Positions 40,414-47,149 of a stretch of DNA of 47,149 nt are shown one piece after another. This DNA comes from Bifidobacterium aerophilum (GTDB taxonomy: Bacteria; Actinomycetota; Actinomycetes; Actinomycetales; Bifidobacteriaceae). The DNA lies in the NCBI RefSeq assembly GCF_010667685.1, contig NZ_WHZW01000023.1, positions 1-47,149 of the forward strand, given 5' to 3'. The notes beneath the pieces were generated by a model that was not told the DNA's origin, searched no databases, and worked only from the letters and a program-made list of their open reading frames with translations. The position numbers and the translations under genes were made by a program. Position 1 is the stretch's first letter. Each line of letters opens with the position of its first letter.

Positions 40414-42417
40414 ATGCAATCCGCCTCCCCTAATCCCCATCGCACCCATTATCACGTAGCCCCCACAGGGCATGACCACTGGCCTGGCGACGAAACGCAC
40501 CCGTTCCGCACGATCTCGCATGCCGCGCGGATCGCCATGCCCGGTGACGAGGTCATCGTGCACGCCGGGGAATACCGCGAACAGGTCGATCCGCGAAACG
40601 GCGGCACCGGCCCGAGCAATCGCATCGTCTACCGCGCGGCGTACGGCGAACGCCCGGTCATCAAGGGGTCGGAACGCATATCATCATGGGTGCCCGAAGG
40701 TTCCGGCGTCTGGTCGGCGACGCTGCCCAATACGATGTTCGGCTCGTTCAACCCGTATGCGCGGGCCGTCGAAGGCGATTGGCTCATGGACCCGGATTTC
40801 CGCGTGCGGCAACGTCATCTCGGAGCCGTCTATCTCAACGGGCGGGCGCTGTATGAGGCCGACGACGCTGATCATGTTTCGACACCGCAGCGCAGGACCG
40901 AAACCATCGACTATGCCACCGGGCTCACCGAACCGATAGCCGATCCTGATTGGACGACCTACGTCTGGTATGCCACCGTGGACGACGAAACGGGAACGAC
41001 CACGATCCGCGCCAATTTCCACGACACCGATCCGAATACAACGCTCACCGAAATCAACGTGCGCGAATCCTGCTTCTGGCCGAGCCAGACAAACGTCAAC
41101 TGGATCACCGTCCGTGGCTTCGAAATGGCCCAGGCCGCCGGCCGTTGGTCCCCTCCCACCGGGGATCAGCGCGGCATGATCGGCCCGAACTGGTCGCACG
41201 GATGGATCATCGAGAACAACCTGCTGCATGATGCGAAATGCTCCGCGATCTGCTTGGGCAAGACGGCGGCGACCGGCGATAATGAACGTTACCGGAGCAA
41301 TCTTCGGTCCGGCTACCAATGTCAGATGGAAGCGGTGTTCCGTGCCCTGCGTCTCGGCTGGCGCAAGGGGATCGTCGGCTCGCATATCGTGCGCGGCAAC
41401 GTCATACGCGACTGCGGACAGAACGGCGTCGTCGGCCACATGGGTGCGGCGTTCAGCGTGATCGAGCATAACGATATCGCCCGTATCGGCATCCTGCGCG
41501 AATTCTTCGGCTGGGAGATCGCCGGCATCAAACTGCACGCCGGAGTCGACGCGACCGTGCGCGGCAACCGCATCCACGAATGCACGCTGGGCATGTGGTC
41601 GGATTGGCAGACGCAGGGCATGCGGATCACCGGCAACGTGTTCCACGACAACACCCGTGACCTGATGATCGAGATCAGCCACGGCCCATACCTGGTCGAC
41701 AACAACGTCTTTGCGTCACCGCTGGCTCTGATCAATGCCTCGCAGGGCGGCGCATACGTCAACAACCTGTTCGCCGGTGCGGTGCAGCGGTACGACGATC
41801 TGACCCGTTCCACGCCGTACCACTTCCCGCACACCACCGATGTGGCGGGAACCGCGTGCGTCTACGGCGGCGACGATCGGTGGATCGGCAACCTGTTCAT
41901 CAAACCGGACGATATCCGGGTGCCGAAACCGAATCCGACACCTTGGCTGTTTGGCACGGCCTCGTACAATGGATTGCCGAGCTCGGAGGAGGAATACACG
42001 GATACCGTGGCGGCTCTCGGACCGTGCGACGAAGAGACGCTGCGCGACCTGCCGCAGCCGGCCATCGTGCACCACAACGCCTATCTCAACGGCGCGCAGC
42101 CGATGGCCGGCGAGCGCGACACGATCATTGCGGACGGCGGTACCGTGACATTGACGGGCGAACCGGATTCCGTTGATCTCACGATCACGCTGAACGTTCC
42201 TGGCACCGTTGCGAACCGTACCGCGCCGGTCATCGCCACCGCCGACCTGGGCATGCCGCGCATTGTGCAGGAACCCTTCGAATCGCCGGACGGCCTGCCG
42301 ATCACCATCGATACGGATGTTCAGGGCGCGGACCGCAATCCCGAACACTCGGCAATGGGTCCGTTCGCCACGTTGCACTCTGGCCGTAATGAATTCACCC
42401 TGACGTTCGCCCACTGA
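40414..42417 (+). CDS. GH120 beta-xylosidase
   Basis: A 667-residue right-handed parallel beta-helix protein. The N-terminal HYHVAPTGHDHWPGDETHPF and the WITVRGFEMAQAAGRW, WIIENNLLHDAKCSAICLGK segments are typical of GH120. The catalytic pair fits: nucleophile D397 in WSDWQTQG and acid/base E420 in MIEISHGP, 23 residues apart as in the family's structurally studied enzyme. GAAGGAG lies five bases before this ATG; an in-frame ATG 27 bases upstream lacks one. No signal peptide is present, so it acts in the cytoplasm on xylo-oligosaccharides. It is divergent from the GH51 gene and shares the AAGAATATTCTT operator. Confidence 0.88.
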   Translation: MQSASPNPHRTHYHVAPTGHDHWPGDETHPFRTISHAARIAMPGDEVIVHAGEYREQVDPRNGGTGPSNRIVYRAAYGERPVIKGSERISSWVPEGSGVWSATLPNTMFGSFNPYARAVEGDWLMDPDFRVRQRHLGAVYLNGRALYEADDADHVSTPQRRTETIDYATGLTEPIADPDWTTYVWYATVDDETGTTTIRANFHDTDPNTTLTEINVRESCFWPSQTNVNWITVRGFEMAQAAGRWSPPTGDQRGMIGPNWSHGWIIENNLLHDAKCSAICLGKTAATGDNERYRSNLRSGYQCQMEAVFRALRLGWRKGIVGSHIVRGNVIRDCGQNGVVGHMGAAFSVIEHNDIARIGILREFFGWEIAGIKLHAGVDATVRGNRIHECTLGMWSDWQTQGMRITGNVFHDNTRDLMIEISHGPYLVDNNVFASPLALINASQGGAYVNNLFAGAVQRYDDLTRSTPYHFPHTTDVAGTACVYGGDDRWIGNLFIKPDDIRVPKPNPTPWLFGTASYNGLPSSEEEYTDTVAALGPCDEETLRDLPQPAIVHHNAYLNGAQPMAGERDTIIADGGTVTLTGEPDSVDLTITLNVPGTVANRTAPVIATADLGMPRIVQEPFESPDGLPITIDTDVQGADRNPEHSAMGPFATLHSGRNEFTLTFAH

Positions 42418-42425
42418 ATACCAAG

Positions 42426-42467
42426 AAGGCGGTGTGGCTGTTTCACGTGGAACAGCCACACCGCCTT
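42426..42467. terminator. Bidirectional terminator between GH120 and GH13-2
   Basis: AAGGCGGTGTGGCTGTT and its exact complement surround an eight-base loop; the stem is followed by TTT on the plus strand and TTCTTGG on the minus strand. It lies between converging genes. Confidence 0.85.
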
Positions 42468-42492
42468 TGACTCATCGTCTGATACGCGTCGC

Positions 42493-44298
42493 TCACTCCA
42501 AAACGACCCATACGGTCGTGTCCTGAGGCAACTTCCCATATCCGTCAAGCGGACCAGAGGCCAACAGGACCTCCCCCGCAGGCAAATCAATCGAATCGGC
42601 ACAGAAGTTGGTCACGCACGCGACCATTCGACCGTCACCGCCTTGTCGGGCGAACGCGAGTACTCCGCCGTACTGGCCATCGGCACCATCCCGACGTCCG
42701 CTTGACCCATCAATATCCAGCCAGTCGACGTCCACCGGCTCCGTGCGCGCACGATCCGCGGCGAACAGCCGCGAGCGCAACCGGATCGCGTCGCGGTACA
42801 GGTTCAGCATGGACCGACGGTCAGCCGACTGACGGTCGATGGCATAGTCAGCGAACCAGAGTGGCTGCGGCAGGTGAGGTTCGGCGCGCCCGGCTTGCCT
42901 GTTACCGTCGGAACGTACGCCATCCGTCACGGAGAATCCAAAAGACGCGCCCTCGCCAAAGCGAGGCGACCACGCGGCCGGCCGCGGCATGTCCGCCGAA
43001 TCCCATGGCAGCGGCACACGGCAACCGTCACGCCCCTTCTTGCTCTGCTGACGTACCGTGTCGAACGCGGTGGGATCTTCCAGACGATCCCATGGAATAT
43101 CCGGCACTTCACGCAGTCCCAGCTCGTCTCCCTGATAGATGTAGACGGTTCCCGGCAACGCGAGTTCGATCAATGCGGCCGCACGGGCCCGTCGCGTCCC
43201 GGCTTCGATATCCTCCGGATATGAGGTGCCGTCGCGCAGCAACCAATCCCATGCGAACACGAACGGCTGGCTCGTCGTGACTTGGGCGAGCCCATACCTT
43301 GATGCCGCGCGCGGGCAGTCATGGTTGCTGAGCACCCACGTCGCGCTGGATCGCGAGCGTCTGGCCGAAGCAAGGTCCATGTCGATCGCATCCCGGTATT
43401 CCCGGTAACTCCACATCGCCTTTTGCAGGTCGAAGTTGAACACCTGCCCAAGCTCGTCCTTTGAAGCGTACCGGTGTTCGTGTTCGGGCACGATGGAAAT
43501 TTCCGCAACCGCGCACAACGGCGGATCGTACTCGTTGAAGACACGCCTCCAGCCGCGGTAGATCTCGTGCACTTCGTCGCGGTCCCACAGCGGATGCCGG
43601 CCGTCCGGACAGTGGTCGTCGTCGACGGTCCAATCGTCGAGGTCGTCGCGCCCGTCGATCTGCTTGGCCATGCCATTGGCCACGTCCACACGGAACCCAT
43701 CGACGCCGAGATCTCCCCAGAATCGCAGAATGTCCTCGAATTCGCGGCGCACGATCGGACTGTTCCAGTTGAGGTCGGCCTGTTCCTTGGCGTAGATGTG
43801 CAGGTACCACTGGCCGTCCGGTACGCGCTGCCATGCCGGGCCGCCCATTTTGGACAGCCAGTCGGTGGGCGGAAGTTCGCCATGCTCGCCACGGCCGTCG
43901 CGGAAGATATACAGGTCACGTTCCGGCGAGCCGGGCGCGGAGGCAAGCGCCTTGCGGAACCACGGATGGTCGGTGGACGTGTGATTGGGCACGATGTCGA
44001 TGATGATGTGCATGCCCTGCTCGTGCACGGCGTCGACCAGCGCCTTGAAATCATCGAGCGTGCCGAACTGTTCGGCCACGTCGCGGTAGTCGATCACATC
44101 ATAGCCGCCGTCCACGAATCCGGATTTGTAGATCGGGTTGAGCCATACGCCGTCCACGCCGAGTTCCTTCAGGTACGGCAGACTGCGGATCGCTCCGGCG
44201 AAGTCGCCGATACCGTCGCCGTTCCCGTCGCGGAAGCTGCGCGGATACAGCTGATACATCACCGCCTGCCGCCACCAATTGCCGTTGCCGTCACGCAT
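42493..44298 (-). CDS. GH13 alpha-glucosidase family enzyme (GH13-2)
   Basis: A 601-residue cytoplasmic GH13 enzyme, paralogous to the one at 26688 over its full length (WWRQAVMYQLYPRSFRDGNG). The triad is D205 in GFRVDVANG, E266 in AVAEISIVPE (AE in place of the common GE) and D327 in SNHDCPR. GGGAAAGGAACGGTC precedes the ATG. It follows SBP7 by 116 bases on the same strand, with a strong stem-loop between them, and SBP7 itself follows the esterase gene. This makes an alpha-glucosidase part of a transcript that starts at a xylan-type promoter, which is unexpected. Confidence 0.94.
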   Translation of the reverse strand: MRDGNGNWWRQAVMYQLYPRSFRDGNGDGIGDFAGAIRSLPYLKELGVDGVWLNPIYKSGFVDGGYDVIDYRDVAEQFGTLDDFKALVDAVHEQGMHIIIDIVPNHTSTDHPWFRKALASAPGSPERDLYIFRDGRGEHGELPPTDWLSKMGGPAWQRVPDGQWYLHIYAKEQADLNWNSPIVRREFEDILRFWGDLGVDGFRVDVANGMAKQIDGRDDLDDWTVDDDHCPDGRHPLWDRDEVHEIYRGWRRVFNEYDPPLCAVAEISIVPEHEHRYASKDELGQVFNFDLQKAMWSYREYRDAIDMDLASARRSRSSATWVLSNHDCPRAASRYGLAQVTTSQPFVFAWDWLLRDGTSYPEDIEAGTRRARAAALIELALPGTVYIYQGDELGLREVPDIPWDRLEDPTAFDTVRQQSKKGRDGCRVPLPWDSADMPRPAAWSPRFGEGASFGFSVTDGVRSDGNRQAGRAEPHLPQPLWFADYAIDRQSADRRSMLNLYRDAIRLRSRLFAADRARTEPVDVDWLDIDGSSGRRDGADGQYGGVLAFARQGGDGRMVACVTNFCADSIDLPAGEVLLASGPLDGYGKLPQDTTVWVVLE

Positions 44299-44343
44299 GA
44301 CCGTTCCTTTCCCGCCGTCGCCGGCGCGTTGGTACTGGTACAC

Positions 44344-44399
44344 GGATCGGCCCGGTCTCCCGTTGCGGAGCAAACCGAACGGGCCAACCGGGCCGATCC
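44344..44399 (-). other. Perfect 13-bp stem between SBP7 and GH13-2
   Basis: GGATCGGCCCGGT pairs with ACCGGGCCGATCC around a loop of about 30 bases. It has no T-run, so it probably sets relative message levels rather than ending transcription. Confidence 0.6.
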
Positions 44400-44414
44400 T
44401 TGATCCGTCACCGT

Positions 44415-45785
44415 TTACTCGGTGAATTCCTTCTGAGCCGGCAGTGATCCCGGAGCGGCCTTCTCGTTGGCCTCCCAAGTCGACTTCCATTCACTCGTGA
44501 TCACGTTCTTGACGTTGTCCCAGCCCTTCGTGCCCTGCACGTACTCGAGCAGCGCGCCGCCGAAGTCCTTCTGCCACGCGAGGCTCGGCAGCTCGAAGCT
44601 GCGGATGTACTTCTTGCCTTCCTTCTGGTAGGCGAGCGCCTGGTCGACGAGCGGGTTGTCAGGCTGGGCGTCGTCGCCGTACGTGGTGGCCGGCATGGCG
44701 AAGCCCATTTCCTTGGCGACGATGCGCTTGGCCTCGTCGCTGGTCTGCACCCATTCGATGAACTTGAGCGTGGCTTCCTGATCGGCCTTGCTGGCGTTCT
44801 TGTTGACGACCCACTGGTTGTCCATGATGACGCCCGGACCGTAGTCCTCCTCGCCGGGGATGCCCATGTAGTACGGGAGCATGCCGAGGTCCTCGTCGGC
44901 CACGTCGTTGCCCTTGATCTGCGAGTAGGCCCACACGCCGTTCGGGTAGAACGCGACCTCGCCGAGCGAGAACTGCGCGGTCACATCCTCATACGACATC
45001 GAGGTGGCGTCGGTCTTCGCGTCGCCAGGGGAGGTCGCGACCTGCAGATCGTACAGATCCTTGTACTGGTCGAGGTACTTCCATGTGATCTCCGGCATGA
45101 AGGTCGTGTTGTTGTCCTTGTACTCGAAGTACTGCGCCGGACGGATCATGTGCGCGGTGAAGCGGTAGTAGTCGGAGTTCTCGACGGAAGGCGTGGCGAA
45201 CGCACCCTGCAGTCCGAGGTCGTCCTTGTGCTCCATCATGCTTTCGGCCACGGCCTTGAGCGTGTCCCAATCCTTGATGTCCTCGGCCGAGTCGATGACC
45301 GCGTAATCCTTTGAGCAGTAGTCCTTGACGATCTTCTTGTTGTAGATGATGCCGTACCATTCCTGCACGTACGGAATCGCGTACACGTTCTCGGAATCCT
45401 GCACGGCGCTGGCCTTGCCCGCATCGGTGAGGTTCTCGTACACGTCGGTGTCCTGCATCGGGGTGAGGTACTGCTTGTACTTGGACAGGTCGTTCGGGCT
45501 CATCGTCCAAGTGGTCGGCGGGTTGCTCTTGGCCAGTTCGGAGGTCAGCGTGGTCTCGTAATCGGCCATCGTCGCGGTCACGACGTCGACCTTGATGCCG
45601 GTTTCGTCGGTGAACGCCTTGGCGAGTTCGTCGAACTGGTCGACGACCTCCGGCTTGGAGTTCAGGTAGTAGACCTTGCCCTGCGAATCGTCGCCGGCAT
45701 TGGTGTCGTTGGACGATCCGCACGCTCCCAGGCCGGCCATCATGGCCACGGCCGTTCCTGCTGCGATGATCGCTTTCCTGTTCAT
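44415..45785 (-). CDS. ABC transporter sugar-binding lipoprotein (SBP7)
   Basis: A 456-residue family 1 solute-binding protein, lipobox LGAC (Cys 22), with AAGGAGAACAACC ahead of the ATG. The mature start GKVYYLNSKPEVVDQFDEL is a close match to the group signature. It is 143 bases downstream of the esterase and upstream of GH13-2, all on the minus strand. The paired arrangement binding protein plus GH13 repeats the SBP4/GH13-1 cassette, suggesting that one derives from the other by duplication. The ligand may be an alpha-glucoside. Confidence 0.94.
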   Translation of the reverse strand: MNRKAIIAAGTAVAMMAGLGACGSSNDTNAGDDSQGKVYYLNSKPEVVDQFDELAKAFTDETGIKVDVVTATMADYETTLTSELAKSNPPTTWTMSPNDLSKYKQYLTPMQDTDVYENLTDAGKASAVQDSENVYAIPYVQEWYGIIYNKKIVKDYCSKDYAVIDSAEDIKDWDTLKAVAESMMEHKDDLGLQGAFATPSVENSDYYRFTAHMIRPAQYFEYKDNNTTFMPEITWKYLDQYKDLYDLQVATSPGDAKTDATSMSYEDVTAQFSLGEVAFYPNGVWAYSQIKGNDVADEDLGMLPYYMGIPGEEDYGPGVIMDNQWVVNKNASKADQEATLKFIEWVQTSDEAKRIVAKEMGFAMPATTYGDDAQPDNPLVDQALAYQKEGKKYIRSFELPSLAWQKDFGGALLEYVQGTKGWDNVKNVITSEWKSTWEANEKAAPGSLPAQKEFTE

Positions 45786-45928
45786 GGTTGTTCTCCTTGT
45801 CTCTGATCCTGTTGGGTTCTTCGTTGATCCCGGGGGCCGGCGGCATCGCCGGTCCCGCACGTCGTCGTGCAGTGTCGCTCGACGTCTTTTCGTGTCCGCT
45901 TGCATCGTTCACGACGCGGACGGACTCG

Positions 45929-46942
45929 TCACAGATGCGACTGCAGGTACATATCGACGATGTCCATCGCACGGTTGGTACGGAATCCGTAGTAGCCGTG
46001 CGTGCCGTCGTTGAGCTTGATGAACGAGACCTCCTTCCCGAGCTCCTTCATGCGCCGGAACAGTCGGCAGCTTTGGTTGAACGGTACGTCGGAATCCCGG
46101 CCGCCGTGCATGATCAGCGTCGGCGGGGTCGGTACGTCGCGGTGCAGGTAGGTGATCGGCGAGGCCGCAGCGGCTTGCTCGGGATGGTCGAGCACGCTGA
46201 CGCCGCCGAGTTCCTTGCCGATGGGACCGTCCGGACTGTTGTTGTCCATGATGGTCGGATAGTAGTTCATCGCGGTCATGTCGGTGACACCGTACCAGTC
46301 GATGATGCAGCTGACGGCGGCACTGTATTCGCCGTAGACGTCGGTATCGGGACCGCTGTCGCCGGTGAACCCGGCCTGCAGCACGGTTGTGCCGCCGGAC
46401 GAGTCTCCCCACAGCCCGATACGATCGACGTCGACATGGAGACGTTCGGCGTGCTTGCGCACATAACGGATCGCGGTCTTGCAATCCTGCATCTGCGCGG
46501 GGAACGGCGCGATGTCGCTGGGACGGTATTGCAATGCGGCGACGACGTATCCACGTTCCGCGATACGCACGTAATAGTTGAGGTAGTCGAGTACGGTCTG
46601 CGGGCCGAATCCGGAGCCGCGCACGAATACGACAGTCGGCCATGCGGTGATGTTGCGTTTGACCGGCATGTCGTTCAGCCGGGGCGTGAAGAACCAGATG
46701 GGCAGGTCGGTCGTGCCGCCGCCGTACTTCTCGTCGATGTCACGCGTGACGTAGGTTTCCCGGTGGATCATGACCGGGTAGAGGAAATCGTCCTCTCCCA
46801 GGTCGTCGATGACCATGCATCCTTCGGGGACCTCCTGCGATCGTGGAAACTCCTTGCGCACCGGCACTGCGACGGCACCGAGCGGCGTCGGGGACCCAGG
46901 ATCCTCACCGGGATCGATCCAGAACGAATCTGCGGTCTGCAT
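45929..46942 (-). CDS. Alpha/beta-hydrolase, probable carbohydrate esterase
   Basis: A 337-residue serine hydrolase. The nucleophile elbow is GDSSG with S181, the acid is probably D283 in HGGRDSDVP and the base H315 in DGTHGYYG. The oxyanion-hole region VVFVRGSGFG (about 104-113) replaces the usual HGG. No signal peptide is present. AAGGCGGGAATGAC precedes the ATG. The promoter matches that of the GH51 gene in both operators and spacing, so a role in deacylating acetylated or feruloylated xylo-oligosaccharides is likely, but not shown by sequence. Confidence 0.88.
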   Translation of the reverse strand: MQTADSFWIDPGEDPGSPTPLGAVAVPVRKEFPRSQEVPEGCMVIDDLGEDDFLYPVMIHRETYVTRDIDEKYGGGTTDLPIWFFTPRLNDMPVKRNITAWPTVVFVRGSGFGPQTVLDYLNYYVRIAERGYVVAALQYRPSDIAPFPAQMQDCKTAIRYVRKHAERLHVDVDRIGLWGDSSGGTTVLQAGFTGDSGPDTDVYGEYSAAVSCIIDWYGVTDMTAMNYYPTIMDNNSPDGPIGKELGGVSVLDHPEQAAAASPITYLHRDVPTPPTLIMHGGRDSDVPFNQSCRLFRRMKELGKEVSFIKLNDGTHGYYGFRTNRAMDIVDMYLQSHL

Positions 46943-47027
46943 GTCATTCCCGCCTTTGCGTCATCGCCGTGCGACGTGGCTGCAACCTCGCACCACATCG
47001 CTCGTTTTGAGAAATTTCTTAATTCTG

Positions 47028-47057
47028 AAGAATATTCCTATCGAACCGGTTTGTCAA
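47028..47057 (-). promoter_or_regulatory. Esterase promoter with two stacked operators
   Basis: On the minus strand: TTGACA (47052-47057), a 17-bp spacer containing the TCGAACCGGTTTG site (47041-47053), and TATTCT (47029-47034) inside AAGAATATTCCT (47028-47039). The right end of the window beyond this shows no recognisable feature. Confidence 0.83.
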
Positions 47058-47149
47058 ATCCGCACATCCAAGTGACCGTGTTTGCTGTTCTGATGGAGGG
47101 GTGGGAATAGTTAGAGGCTTCTAGGCAGAATGGGTGGTGCCTAAACCTA

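Overview
The window is high-GC, densely coded DNA that looks like a carbohydrate-utilisation region of a Bifidobacterium chromosome. The grounds are the abundance of LacI-type regulators, MalE-type lipoproteins, MalFG-type permeases without a local ATPase, and intracellular glycosidases typical of that genus (GH13, GH31, GH32, GH51, GH77, GH120, GH172). The species cannot be fixed from the sequence alone. No rRNA, tRNA, CRISPR array, transposase or phage gene was seen.

Layout, left to right. (1) 1-2.9 kb: the end of a truncated gene, five 23-bp direct repeats, a DUF4143-type ATPase and a LacI regulator. (2) 2.9-11.1 kb: two direct copies of an array of imperfect hairpins (2908-3222 and 10846-11107) bracket an island with one sugar-binding lipoprotein, a complete permease pair plus a second binding protein, an intracellular GH76 (alpha-1,6-mannanase family) enzyme and a GntR regulator. 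(3) 11.5-18.2 kb: malQ (GH77), a LacI regulator and a GH31 alpha-glucosidase. (4) 18.2-19.7 kb: a second DUF4143 ATPase behind very large perfect palindromes. (5) 19.7-24.6 kb: a GH32 fructosidase with a binding protein, then a LacI regulator with a DUF624 membrane protein. (6) 25.0-28.5 kb: a binding protein broken by a one-base frameshift, followed by a GH13 alpha-glucosidase. (7) 29.0-33.9 kb: a MalF/MalG permease pair, a LacI regulator and a binding protein. (8) 34.2-37.1 kb: a binding protein plus a GH172 (difructose anhydride/alpha-fructofuranosidase family) enzyme. (9) 37.1-47.1 kb: a GH51 arabinofuranosidase, a GH120 beta-xylosidase and an acyl esterase tied together by shared operators, with a binding protein and a second GH13 enzyme downstream of the esterase.

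How it fits together. Six of the seven binding proteins are clearly paralogous, and their mature N-termini all begin with a G-K/H-V-Y-x-L-type strand. The window holds only two permease pairs, one of which has its own unrelated binding protein. The likely picture is a hub: many binding proteins, each next to its own glycosidase or regulator, deliver different oligosaccharides to a few shared permeases, energised by an ATPase encoded elsewhere. Regulation is readable in the DNA. One palindrome (TCGAACCGGTTCGA-like) occurs six times, including at the shared permease promoter. A second (AAGAATATTCTT) marks the GH51, GH120 and esterase promoters. A third motif (AACGnTGnCA-like) marks promoters near the LacI paralogues. 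The observations most worth following are the repeat-bracketed GH76 island, the repeat arrays in front of both DUF4143 ATPases, and the dual-operator promoters of the xylan-type genes.
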